Shown: piece after piece, positions 20,100 through 31,960 of the stretch | Position numbering within the stretch: the stretch's first letter is position 1 | How the letters are laid out: each line of letters opens with the position of its first letter | Notes under the pieces: generated by a model | Databases searched by the model: none | What the model was told of the DNA's origin: nothing | Seen by the model: the letters and a program-made list of their open reading frames with translations, nothing else | Position numbers and translations under genes: made by a program | NCBI GenBank assembly: GCA_023935145.1 | Contig: CM043700.1 | Coordinates: 106,146,400-106,210,399, forward strand | Length of the DNA stretch: 64,000 nt | Source: Bretschneidera sinensis | Taxonomy: Eukaryota; Streptophyta; Magnoliopsida; Brassicales; Akaniaceae | Direction: 5' to 3'

Positions 20100-20971
20100 G
20101 TCAATATAGTCAATGGTCCAGCAATCATAGAATTTTTTTAGATAAATCTCTTATAATAACCAGCCAACCCCAAAAAGCTTCTAATTTCAGTTACACTTGT
20201 TGGTCTTTCCCAATTCAATACTGTTTCTACTTTCTATAGGTCAACTATTATTCCCTCTCCCGACACAACATGCTCCAATAAAGATATTTCACTCAACCAA
20301 AACTCACACTTAGAGAACTTTGCATATAATTTCCCTCTCCTCAAAATTTCTAACACTATCTCTAAATGTTGTATATGCTCCTCTTCATTCTTGGAATATA
20401 CCAGAATATCATCAATAAACACAATCATAAATCTGTCCAAAAATGGTTTAAAGACCCGATTATCCATAAATGTTGCAGGAGCGTTAGTCAACCCAAATGA
20501 CATGACCAGAAACTCATGATGGCCATAACGTGTCCTAAAAACAGTCTTAGGCATGTCCCCCTCCTTTATCCTCAATTGATGATAACATGATCTCATGTCT
20601 ATCTTAAAAAACACTATAGCTCCCTGTAACTGTTCAAACAAATCATCTATCCTAAGAAAAGGATATCTATTCTTGATGGTGATCTTATTCAACTATCTAT
20701 AATCAATACACAACCTCATTGTCCCGTCATTCTTCTTGATAAACAACATAGGGGCTCCCCAAGGTGACATACTAGGTCGAATAAATTGTTTATCTAGTAA
20801 CTCTTGAAGCTGAACTTTTAACTCTCTTAATTCAACTGGTGCCATTCTATAAGGTGTTATAGATATGAGTGCTGATCTTGGAATCACTTCAATAGAAAAC
20901 TCAATCTCCCTATTGGGAGGCAAACCAGGCAATTCCTCAGGGAATATGTCAGAAAAATCCTTCACTGCCAA
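20100..20971 (-). pseudogene. Element G reverse transcriptase
   Basis: Reading downward on the minus strand: [20 protein letters not shown], then [35 protein letters not shown], and IDYR. A stop at about 20693 follows, then [51 protein letters not shown] and the catalytic FIDDILVYS at about 20395-20421. The thumb ([16 protein letters not shown]) is frameshifted between 20234 and 19989. All core motifs including both palm Asp residues can be read, but the gene is broken. Confidence 0.9.
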
Positions 20972-21053
20972 GATTTCTTATAACTTCATACATTCCTTGC
21001 TAGAATCCACCACATATGCCAAATACCCCTCACAACCCTTCTTCAACCATTTA

Positions 21054-21416
21054 TTAGCAGTTAAGGTAGAAAGAAGAGAGCAAGTATATTATGTTATCCC
21101 TGAAAATTAAACTCCTCCTATCCAGGTATCTTGAATACCACATTTTCCTAAAACAATTTACCCAAGCATGATATGTAGATAACCAATTCATCCCCAGAAT
21201 TAAATCAAAATCGATCATATCTAAAAGCAATAAATTAACTTCAAATTCTCTATCAGCAATACTAATCACATAACCTCGAAAAATTGTCCTGATAATAACC
21301 CTAACTTCAATAGGAACCTTAACAATAATCGAATGCAGCAAAGAACTAGCATTAGCATCAATAGATTTCATATAAATACTATATGCAAAAGAATGGGTTG
21401 CACCAGGATCAATCAA
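21054..21416 (-). pseudogene. Element G aspartic protease
   Basis: It begins LIDPGATHSF: the retropepsin DSGATHSF motif with Ser replaced by Pro. FDLILGMNWLSTYHAWVNC follows, the typical second half of the RVP_2 fold in chromoviruses. It overlaps the end of the upstream gag frame by a few bases. Confidence 0.85.
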
Positions 21417-22920
21417 TAATCTAGCAGGCTACCAAAGATAGATATCATACCCATAATAACATCAAGAGTGGCTTGTGCATCCTGTTGGGTCAATGTATAG
21501 ACTATGCTGTCTCTAGACTGAAATTGGCTGCCACGCCCTCTCTCAGCTACTGATCCTCGACCTCTGCCCCGTACACTCCCTGATCCACCACCTTTTTCCA
21601 TCGGTCTTCTTCCAATACTTCCAACGCCTACATCAGCAGATTTCCCCACTAGATAATCTACAGCAACATGTCTTCCCTCACCACATACAAAGCATATCTG
21701 CGTAGGGAAATTTCGAGACAGATACCTCGTTTGATTACATCTAAAGCAAACCCGATCATACATCAGATTACCACTTCCTCTTAGTGGCATACTTACTCCT
21801 CTACCATAACTCCCAATTCCCATAGCTTGTCTCCCAAATCTAGGGGTCCCAACGGTATTACTCTGAGCTACAGAAGAAATAGATCCTTCTTTTCCTCTAA
21901 TTCTGCACTACAGTTCCTTATGACAAGGAACTTCCCCTCTGGGGTGGTCTCCCGCCCTATACACCCATACTGCTACCACCTATAGGTCTCTCAAATCTAT
22001 ACCTCTTCAGCCAATCTCTCCTACCTCTAAACTCCATTAAATCTTTCTCAATATGTAATACTTTATCCACCAGAATAGCATAATTCTTTGTGCCCATGTA
22101 AGAGAGTTTAGATCGAATTTCGTAGTATAACCCATCTAAAAATCGTTTACATTTTGTCTCTTCCATGTTCATGAACTCAGGTAAAAACCTTGACAGAGCT
22201 ATAAATCTACTATCATACTCTACCACAGATAAGGTATTCTACCTTAAGTGAATAAGATCTCTCTTCTGCTGGGTTCGAAATGTATTTGGAAAGTATTTCA
22301 CAAAGAACTCATTCTTAAACTTACTCCAAGTTAAAGGTTGTTCCACTTGTGTACTCACCTTAGGCAAAATATCTTTCCATCATTGTGAAGCCTCACCTTC
22401 TAATATAAATGAAGCAAAAGCAACCTTCTGTCTATCTGTCACTGGTAAGACTTCAAAATATTTCTCAACACGTTTAATCCACTGATTAACTTCCATAGGA
22501 TATATAGATCTTCTAAAAGACTGGGGTTTAAACTTAAGAAATCTTATAAAATAATCACCTTGCATCTCACGTGCAAACACACATTCTCCCTCATAAACCT
22601 CTCGTCTTACCATATCAGGTTCTACTCTACCTCTTTCCTCTAATCTCCTCTATAGATTATCAGCATTTTCTTCAGCTGCATTCATCCTTTCTATAGCATG
22701 ATTAAGAGCTTATTTCAATTTATCCTTCTTAACCTCAGATTCTCTCTTAGCTCTTCTAGTACTAGCTGCACTATCAATATGTTCCCTCACAGGAACCACA
22801 GACTCAACTTTCCTCTCTACTTCAGTTCTTCTAAATATTGGGGGTCTACCGCGTCCCCTCTGATTTCGAATTCTACCTCTAGCTCTAGCACATCCACGTG
22901 TGATCCTCAGACTCTACATT
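21413..22920 (-). pseudogene. gag: Element G gag
   Basis: From about 22540 downward: FLKFKPQSFRRSIYPMEVNQ, then WIKRVEKYFEVLPVTDRQKV, and AFASFILEGEAS (capsid). After frame breaks come EYDSRFIALSRFLPEFMNME and CKRFLDGLYYEIRSKL. Near 21740 two degenerate zinc knuckles appear, CFRCNQTRYLSRNFP and CFVCGEGRHVAVDY, each missing its last Cys. A Gly/Arg-rich stretch follows. Stops and shifts near 22226-22380 and 21823-21957 disable it. The N-terminal end is poorly defined. Confidence 0.82.
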
Positions 22921-22988
22921 AAAATATAGGTTATTTAGATCTTCCACTTCTCTAAGTTCTCATGTAGTCTATCGAATCATAAAACCTA

Positions 22989-23000
22989 GCTCTGATACCA
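22989..23000 (-). other. Primer-binding site of G (initiator tRNA-Met)
   Basis: On the minus strand TGGTATCAGAGC, complementary to the 3' end of initiator tRNA-Met, four bases inside the LTR. Confidence 0.85.
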
Positions 23001-23004
23001 AAAT

Positions 23005-24693
23005 TGTAATGACCCATCCCGGGTTGACCACCCCCAAGACGGTGTTGTCACATTTTGAAAATCCAGCACGACACATATGTGCAACAATAAAAATAATACC
23101 AACGAAATTTTTTACATCAATCCTCAACAGGGGAGTTACATCATTCTGATCTTGACTTAAACATTATATACAACGTAATATGCATGCATATTTATAAATA
23201 AATTTTTATTTTATTTTCTCATTAGTTTGAGGATGTGGACATGCATGTGGCTTACATATAATGACTTTGTCTGAATCTCAACTCACCAAACTATTTGTCT
23301 TACATGCTACCTGAAATCATTGTACAATGAGGAGTGAGCTTCACAAGCTCAGTGAATTAAATTTACTAGATGTATTCGATTTTATACTCACAATTACATC
23401 TTATAATTCAATTTTCCTCAAATAATTTAATAACAATATTCTGTAATCATTAATCAATTTCATAATTCCCCTATTACATAATCTCTTCTTAAGTTTCTTA
23501 TCAAACATATCAATCTTTCGATCATATATTTAATCATCTCTAAATCCTCAATTCAATATTATCATTTACCTCATTATGAGGTTCACAACATACAATAACT
23601 CACTCAAACAATTCTCATCATATCATATTTCCATATTTCTTCCTTAGCATATTTGTCTCTTTGTGAGACTCATTCCTCTATCAATAAATTCACAATCATG
23701 AATAGCACTTTAATATCTTAAGCAATAACAAACAACATTTAAAGCAAATGCAATGCATGAATTTAAATGTTATTATTATTGGGAACATCTTCCCACATGT
23801 CGACATGTTTTTATTTTGGATCGGTTGCCTTCCCGGTTCTTTCATTCTCATTTAGACCAGCAGCCTTCCCGGATTCTTTTATTTTCATTTAGACCGGTTG
23901 CCCTCTCATTCTTTTATTTCATGCATATGCATATGAATAATGATATGAATATGCATATGAATAATTAAAACAAGCATGTATTCAGACATTTAAATTAGTT
24001 ATCCTGATTATTCTCAAATTATTATTTGAAAAATTTCACTAAATTCTTCTCCTAATAAATCATATCAAATCATCAACCATAGCTCATCAAGAATTTCATT
24101 TATCACCTTTAATATTAAATTGACTCATTATTCTACTAATATTACTTCTCATATAATAATTTTTTACACATCCATTATTCCTATCATACCTATCAACCAA
24201 TTTTTCATCTACCACCAAAGCATAAGTTAATAATTTATTCTAATATTATCACTATATATTTAATATTTATCTTGATTACTTAAAGTAAATCTAACTCACC
24301 ACGTAGCACTTTGAGCTACCCGTGGATCACCTCATTGTCTTTCCTGCCCCTCTCAGTAATTTCCCACGATTGCTGATCGTGAACACCTGAGATAATATTT
24401 ATATTAAATTTCTAATTTATTCTTCCATAATTCACACCCTTTGAAAATTTCCACTTTGAATTCTGAGAAATTTCATGTATACTAAATTTCAAAAATAAAC
24501 TTTATATTATTACCTTCTGTTTTTCTTAGAGCTTCCTGTGAGGCTCTATAAAATTCTCCTGTAAATCCCTTCAAAAATTTTCTCTTTCAACCTTTCTTTC
24601 GGTCCCTAAGTGTTTAAAGAAATAGAGTAATTTGAATCATAGTTGAAGGACAACTAAATAGGATTTGGTAAGTAATTAATAAAATAACTAAAG

Positions 24694-24776
<83 letters not shown>

Positions 24777-25016
24777 CAAACTTTAAACCAATACTCAGCA
24801 CCTCCACCCATGCTTGCCACGAAATTGTAATGCTGTCTTACATGCAGCATTACAATTCCTTCTCTTTTTTTTTTTTACTTTTACTTTTGTTTTTTTTTCT
24901 TTTTCTTTTCTTTTCTTCATGCTGTCCACAAAGTTTTTTTTTCCTTTTTCTTTTCCTGTCCAAGAATTTTTTTTCAAAATAATTGTTTTATATAAAAAAA
25001 ATTATTTCTTTCGCGC

Positions 25017-25048
<32 letters not shown>

Positions 25049-25116
25049 TATTTTTACTCTTTGTCATATTTATTAAAGTACTTTTTTACCCTTACTTTAT
25101 AAATACGGGTATTACA
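23005..25116 (-). repeat. Element G 5' LTR
   Basis: Intact partner of the split left LTR; starts TGTAATGACCCATCCCGGG and ends CGGGTATTACA on the plus strand. It contains three 36-bp units (about 23816-23925) and a very long TA microsatellite (24695-24772). Confidence 0.92.
24695..24772. repeat. (TA)39 microsatellite
   Basis: Uninterrupted TA dinucleotides inside the G 5' LTR. The other LTR has a much shorter TA tract at the same place (about 10478-10491). Another AT-rich tract lies at 25016-25049. Confidence 0.95.
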
Positions 25117-26700
25117 GCTGGTGAAAATTTGAGAATGAGAAATTCACCAAAGGCAGACATGTGAGTTCAGTTTAAGTCAATAAGAAAAGTGGGTTGACAT
25201 TGTGGATGAAATGTGAGATTTCACAACCTACTATTTACCCAAAACTTTTGAAAAGAATATAAATAAAATCTATAGCCGAAGTTGAAAAGTTTTGGATTAT
25301 AGTGAGTGGGATGAGACGTAAACCCTAAGAATATTGAACCTTCTATGAAGATATCCAACCCAAAAATCAAATATTCTAAGAATTGGATTTTGAATGAAAA
25401 AAGCAAATCATAGATGTAGTTTAGTGAATAATGCGCAATCAGATTAAATTACTCAAAGTTCATCCTTAAGGTGTAGGTGTACTAACGAGAATGAGGGTTG
25501 ACTATAAGACTTTTAATGAAATTTGTGGCTCACTATGAGTGGGATGACTTAGTTGTAGGAAAATCCTTGATAGATTTCACCTATACAAGTGTGGGAGTGG
25601 AGTCTCTTACTATAAGAATATGAGCTAATTCTTTAAAGCACTCATGAATATGAGATAAAGCATATGTTCAAAACATGCTAACTTTAAAAGCTTAATGAGA
25701 CACATGGATTGTTGTGTGTGTGATGTAGTCTCTTGTTTCCCTTAAGTAATAATAGTTCAAGACTTAGTTCACTATTGGCTTTAGAGTAGGAATTACTGAC
25801 TCACTAAGTAAAGGTTTAAGGTATCGATATCTTTATAATGCACAATAGTCCATCTTTACCATTTGCTTTATTTTATTTTTTTATTAAATTAAGGTTGAAA
25901 ATGTTGTATATTTTAATAAAAAAATAATAAAATACATGTGTGACTTGCATGGCTAATCAAACTACTCAGTGGCCCATTGATAACAATTTATATCACTAGC
26001 TGTTAGGACATTATTGACATAATTTGATACTTTTATGCCACCATTTAGTGAGTTTGTAACTCTCAAGTCTTCATATAAAAAGCCTCATAATTCACCAACA
26101 AGATGCACTCTATTTATCATACTTCTTCCTCTTCATCTGTCTCTACTTTGTTGTAGAGAAACAAATGCTTTCACACTCTTAATGGGTTTTGTTTTGGCCA
26201 TTTAATATTAAATACTTTTTCTTTCTCTTCAACTCTCCAAAATCCTTTATCTTCTCCAAGATCAATTGACGCTTATGTTCTTTAGCTCCAAGCCTTCCCT
26301 TTCATTTTGTCCTTTTGACTTTATTTCTTCTAGGTATTTTTGTATTGCCTATGTGGTAGAGAATTTATTCTTTGTAACTGGTTCTTCCATCCATCCATGA
26401 AATATTTATTCACAAAATCTAGCGATTGATTTATAAAAGTAAAGAGTCCACGTGAAGGGTTGAGGCCAAGAGTTAGGAAAGATGTAGCAAGTAGAAGTGC
26501 ATTTTGTTGGGAAAATCAACTATGTTATTAACATTTACAATCAACTATAGCCAATTAGAATTTCCTCTACGATTTCCTATAGGTCATGCGTTCTTGTCGT
26601 GGGTCTCACGAATGTGCCTCTATCATCATTATAAACCCAAACAATGATAAGAAGTGAAGCTCTCTCATACTTTCAAATCGTAGCCAAATCTATGGCTATA
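25117..26700. other. AT-rich region, possible copia-type 3' tail and LTR remnant
   Basis: There is no convincing ORF. The stretch around 25730-25850 (ACTCACTAAGTAAAGGTTTA) and the following TGTTGTATATTTTAATAAAA at 25902 remind me of the internal tail and LTR start of a plant copia element. A TATA-like TATAAAAAGCC lies at 26075. No second LTR, primer site or TSD was found, so this is only a suggestion. Confidence 0.25.
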
Positions 26701-26733
26701 GTGGCTTAACAATGTCAATATCTTTGGTTGCAG

Positions 26734-26945
26734 TGGTAAAACCCCAAGCTGTATCGATTATTCTTCAAAGGTATTAACAATCTCATCATCTCTTGATGGT
26801 ATCTATTTGATTCATTTGATTTCATCTTTGTATCAGAATTCTTTAATTATTTATTTTCATTTAAAATTCTCTCTAAATACATCTCTTTTTTGCAGTGGAA
26901 TTGGCAGATGATGTTCTTGGATTCGACTCTATTGAACTATACATG
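26734..26945 (+). other. Two exon-like blocks with splice-like borders
   Basis: Block 1 (26734-26770, 37 nt) follows TTGCAG and is followed by GTATTA. Block 2 (26896-26945, 50 nt) follows TTTTTTGCAG and is followed by GTAAAT. Spliced together, one frame stays open across the junction (GKTPSCIDYSSK, then WNWQMMFLDSTLLNY). I do not recognise the protein and see no further matching exons, so this may be a fragment of a host gene or chance. Confidence 0.25.
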
Positions 26946-28210
26946 GTAAATTTTCTCATTCACTTGTGTACTCATTATATTTTTAATTATAATTTTCTTT
27001 TCAAATTAAAATGTGATTTGGATATAATGGTTTTTGCTTGGATTCCAACTGTTTTGATGGAAAATAAAAGAATTTATTTTTGAGATTTTGTTGGTAATTC
27101 GTTTCAAATTGTTGCATTTCATGGGATGGTTTGAGTTTGCCAAAGGTGGCTATGGTTAACTCTAGGTATTGCAAGCTCAAGATTTTGTTCTTAAATTAAG
27201 CTTATAAGATGGTTGTGAAAATTATTGAAAGAGCAATTTATAGTTTCTTCCTTATTCAGTTGAAATAGATTAAAAATCACTATCAGTAAATTGTTGATTT
27301 ATAATAGTTTCTTCCAATAAACTTCCTAATTTATTTCTTCTTTATTTACTTACAAGATTGTTAGAATTGGATGGAGTAAAATTTTTCATTGTAGTTGTTT
27401 TTCTATCATGGTTTAATTTTTCCCATCATATGTATTTTTCTATTATGGTCTTATATGTTTATGCACCTATAAGATTCACTTATTAATATAGATAGAATAA
27501 AAGGTCTATAATTGAAGAGTTGGTCTGTGACGTACATGTTTGTATAAATGCCTATATGAATGATGGAATTTTTTTATTGTACCTTTGGGAGGGATTCCTA
27601 CATTGAGTGAATAAAATAAGGAAAGCTTAAAATGTACTTTACAAAGTTAAGCATATTCTCCTAATTATTTGTTTTGTTTTTAGTTTCTTTTGGATTGTTG
27701 GGAAAGTCTTGAATCACACATTTTGAGCTCATTAAATTTTTGATAGAATTTGGTTTTAATGGCTTCTAATTACTTTTTTCATCTTCTAATGAATGCTTAT
27801 CCAATTTTCCTTTAAGGCTTTGTTGCAAGTAAAAAGGGAAGCTTTGACTAGATGCTTGCTTTCTTACTCATTTTCACCCAAAGTGGTTTATGTCTTTCTA
27901 CTTTTTGTGATTACTTTTCTAGTTGCATTAATCTTCTTAACAACCAATGCACATAATAATAATGTTTGGGACAATTCAAGCTTCAGTGCCTAGGAAGTCT
28001 ATAGTCTTTATGCCTACAACTAATCTGAATATCGAGATGGACTTATGAAACTCATCCTCTGTTGTACTAGAGCTGTAAAAATGAGCCCAAATTCATCTAG
28101 TTCTACATCAATAGTTGTTCCTTCAACGATGACTGAACGTGAAGGTGTAATGTTTGAGCAATAGATTCAACTATGAGCTTTATATGTATTAATTAAGTTG
28201 CTTATCTATG
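26946..28210. other. AT-rich sequence with no recognised gene
   Basis: A 66-codon frame at 27793-27993 has a hydrophobic stretch (VVYVFLLFVITFLVALIFL) but resembles no family I know. A 39-codon frame near 28046 (SPNSSSSTSIVVPSTMTERE) is also unassigned. Confidence 0.4.
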
Positions 28211-30869
28211 TGTGTGTGGGTATCGCGCCATACACCGCCTTTTATTAATTAGTAAGGAGGCTCTCTCGAGGAGAGCTCTTCTAGGTCGCGGCACACTTCC
28301 CATATGTTGGACTTATGCTACCAAAGCACAGAGCAAATGTGATAGGTAAGGAGTCACCATTTAACCTTGAAAAGGGTCTAATCCATTTTCATTGGTTTAT
28401 ATGCAAGAGATTCTTAGGTAGGGAGATTTGAATGTAAGAGAATGAGGAATTAGAGCTCGCTCTATCATCTAGGCTAAGGCCTAACCCTTTTATGTTCTTG
28501 GACAAATGCTTAAATTTTAAATAAAGTCACCATTACCATACACTATCATACAAAGCACACCATCATAAGATAATTACTCAAAAGTGATAATTTAACAAAT
28601 CATCACGTTTAGAGGAAAAGCATGTATACTTAGGAGATGACTGACCCACTCTTTCATTATATTGGACAACATTAACCTCCAAAGGAAAATGGGCTTGATT
28701 CCACCAAACTCTTTTTAAGCAAAATTTGGTAATTTAAGTTATAAATAGAAAGATCAATTAAAATGATATAATAAATAAAGAAAAGCAATAATAAAGTTAT
28801 TAAAATCACTTTAACATGTTGAAAATAAAAACTAATTAGAAGAAAACATTGTGTGGTGAAAAATTGAAAAACAAATAGAGAAAGTTTATGCCTGAATTAG
28901 AGCACAAACCAATCGGTCCGGAGGTTGGACCAATTGGTTCAGCTCATAGGACGATCAGGTCCTAGGGGGACCGATTGGCCCAGACATGTCAGGTGCAGAA
29001 ACTTTGAACAAGATTTGTACAATTTCGTCACACCATAATATTTCTTAAAAAATACTTATTAAATTACATATTACTCATGTTTCATGCTTAAATGACATAA
29101 AAGTTTAACCTTAATATCATAGCAAATATTTCATCAGAATGACATAACAATAATAAGTTTATGGTTAAAAAGAAATGAGAGAGTAAAAGTCACCAACCTT
29201 TCGTAACACTTAGGTTAACCATGCGTGTGATGTTGATGCTGCCCTCAAAGATCCGATATGCTCCTTTGGGTTTAGACAAACTTGTTCTTGAAGTGTAGGT
29301 ACCACTTTTTTCCGCATATTACCCATGCATCCAGCTCATTGCCCAATGTCACTCCCTTTGAAGCAGGATGATATGACGATGGTGCGGATTACGATGAGTA
29401 TATATATGCAAATGAGTTAAACCTACTAAGTCTAATACAATCCCTTTATAAGTACTAAGGAGGCTCCTGTTATGGGTGGGTTTTTAAGTACTAGACAAAT
29501 GGTCATTGTCATCCGACAACAAAGCAAAGATAATGTGTAAGGAGTCGCTATTTGACCTTGAAATGGGTTAAATCATTTGTCATTGGTCCACTTGAGAGAT
29601 TCCAAGGCTTGGAGATTTTAGTACAAGAGAGTGAGGAATTAAAGCTCATTCTCTTTCCTAGACCAAAGTCTAGCCCTCCGTAATTCAAGAAAAATTATTC
29701 AAAACTTTAATTTAATTTTTATTACCATACACTAATAAAGCAAAAAAAAAACATACATTCACAATTTATATTCAGACAAGATGACACCGGATATTATACA
29801 AACAAATAAATAACTAAGAAAAGAAAAGGTGCTTTAAAAAGAATATTATGGAACAAATGAATGATCAAAATTACTTGAGATGTATTGATTAAAAAGAATA
29901 AGCAGATTAAAACATGCAAATTTAAATATGCAGACTAGACATGTGAGGGATTAACATATGAACCAAAACTACTTTAAGCAAACATATTCAAATGAGTGGA
30001 TTAAACATGTGGATTAAACTAAGTAGATTGAACATTCAAATTTAAACATATGCGGGTTAGAACTAAGCAAAACATGCGTCTTTGAATAAATAAACTAAAA
30101 CTAAGCATATGACAAAGGAGATATTCCAAATGACTTATAACATGGAAATGTGTAATGAAGCACTCAATAATGAACCAAAAGGCGCCTAATGGTTTTTAGA
30201 ATAAAAAAGAAAATTTGATTAGTAACAAATTAAAAGAAAGCACATAACTTAGAAGAAATTAAATGAGCATCATAAAGGAATTAAAACAAAAAAAAGAAGT
30301 GAACATTGAAGCTACAATGGATTTCATCAAATAAAAAGTAAAATAAATTTTTTTAATCCATTTTCAAGTTGATTCAAACATACAAAGTATATTAGCAATT
30401 TTATTTTACAACCAAAAGAAGTTTAACCAACCTTTTTGGCTAAGAAAAGTTTCCACGTGCGTGGATAATCCTTAGAGATTCTGTGCACCCTTATGAATTC
30501 AATAAGTTTAGAGGATTGGTTTGATCACGAATTAGAAGACCATTTGTCAGTGTATGGCCGGTTTGATAAGCTCTCTCTTGTTCTTCTTTTTTGTTTCACT
30601 TTCCACTCTTTTCTTTCTTTTTTTGTATGCCCTTCTCTCTTTACTATGCTTCTCTCTTTGTTCTCTTCTTTTTTATCATTCCCTTCTTGCTTTCTTTGTG
30701 ATTTTTCCTTCTCTATTTCTTATGCTTCCTCTTTTTCTTTGTTTGAAATAAGGTATTTATAGGAGAAAGGTGAGTTTCCCATGTGAATATAAAATTAACA
30801 AAAATATTGGAAAGAAAGGGTGGTGAGATTGATCAAGAAGATGGAGGAAAGAGGGGTGAAACTTTTGAG

Positions 30870-31545
30870 ATGAAGAGGTGAAAGCTTGGAATGGAAGGGT
30901 GTGTTTAACAAAGCAAAAAAAAAAAAAAAAGACTTCCTCTTTAGTGGCCAATTCTTGGAGGGAGGAATGAAACAATTTTTTAGGTGAATGAGTGAAAGCT
31001 AGAAATTGTATGATGTATTTAAAAAAAAACAAAAAAAAAGATTTACTCTCTTTAGTGGCTGATCATAAAGAGGAGAAATAGAACAATTATTTAGGTGAAT
31101 GGATGAAAGCTAGAAATTGTATATTGTATTTAACAAAGCAAAAAAGAAGAGAAAGACTTTCTCTTTGGTGGCTGATTTTGAGGAGGAGAAATTAAACAAT
31201 TTTTTAGGTGAATGGATAAAAGTTAGAAATGGTATGATGTATTTAACAAAGCAAAAAGAAGAAGAAGACTTGTTCTTTTTAGTGGTCAGTCATGAAGAGG
31301 AAAAATGGACTAATTTTTTTAGATGAATGATGAAAGTTAAAAATGGTATGGTGTATTTAACAAAGCAAAAAAAAAAAATGAAGATTTCCTCTCCTTAGTG
31401 GCTGATCATGAGGAGGAGAAATGAAACAATTTTTTAGGTGAATGGATGAAAGCTAGAAATGGTATAGTGTATTTAACAACAACAAAAAATCTGAAAAGTG
31501 GAAGACTTCCTCTCTTTAGTAATTGGTTTTTGGGGGAGAGGAAAT
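30870..31545. repeat. Tandem array, about six units of 111-115 bp
   Basis: Units recur at about 30981, 31092, 31205, 31320 and 31435 with the core AGGTGAATGGATGAAAGCTA and GTATTTAACAAAGCAAAA. Units differ by A-run length and scattered substitutions. Confidence 0.85.
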
Positions 31546-31570
31546 AGTGAAAGTTTACAAAAGAAACGTC

Positions 31571-31960
31571 CATTTAACATGGCAAAGAGTGAAGGAGAAA
31601 ACTTATTTTTCCACACACATGGCTAACAATGAAGAGGAAGAAAAAGTGTAGTATTTTTATGTGAAGAAGGTGGACTTTGACACATGGGAAAAAGTGAGGG
31701 CATAAAAAGAAAATGTTCATTTAGCAAGGCAAATTGGAGGAAGAAAATTTATTCTTTTTCCACACACATGGTCGGCCATGAGGAGGAAGAAAAAGTGCAG
31801 TTTTTTATATAGAAAATGTGGTCTTTGACATATGAGAAAAAGTGAGAGCTTGAAAAGGAAATGTTCATTTAACCAGACAAAAAATGAAGATTTTTTTTTC
31901 TCCACACATGGCCGGCCATGAGAAGAAGAGGAAGGTGTTGTTTTTTAAGTAGAAGAGGTG
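31571..31960. repeat. Tandem array, three units of about 148 bp
   Basis: Starts near 31571, 31718 and 31866 with CATTTAACATGGCAAAG-like openings and CCACACACATGG near the middle; the last two units have GGCCGGCCATGAG or a close variant. Confidence 0.85.

Larger units (their letters stand above)
1168..25116 (-). mobile_element. Element G: Ty3/gypsy chromovirus (Tekay/Del-like), carrying nested A and B
   Basis: This LTR retrotransposon reads on the minus strand. It has terminal repeats of TGTAATGACC... type ending ATTACA (2112 bp at the right, about 2434 bp at the left once element A is removed) and an initiator tRNA-Met primer site. Its gag, protease, RT, RNase H, integrase and chromodomain are in the order expected for a chromovirus. 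Without A and B it is about 9.5 kb. Every coding domain has stops or frameshifts, and the two LTRs differ at roughly a dozen sites in the first 210 aligned bases, so it is old. It predates A (inserted in its 3' LTR) and B (inserted in its integrase). The bases just outside the two ends (aaaat on the left, gctgg on the right) do not form a target-site duplication. Confidence 0.9.

Noticed and set aside
24614..24850. 78-codon minus-strand ORF with Tyr-Ile repeats
   Set aside because: Translation of the TA microsatellite.
27793..27993. Small membrane protein
   Set aside because: A hydrophobic run alone in T-rich DNA is weak evidence; no start context, family match or neighbouring exon supports it.
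30493..30762. 89-codon Ser/Phe/Leu-rich ORF, membrane-protein-like
   Set aside because: Product of a pyrimidine-rich tract (TTTCTTTCTC type) inside an LTR-like repeat; the other frames look the same.
31117..31326. 69-codon ORF with K/E repeats
   Set aside because: Falls inside the 113-bp tandem array and repeats with it.
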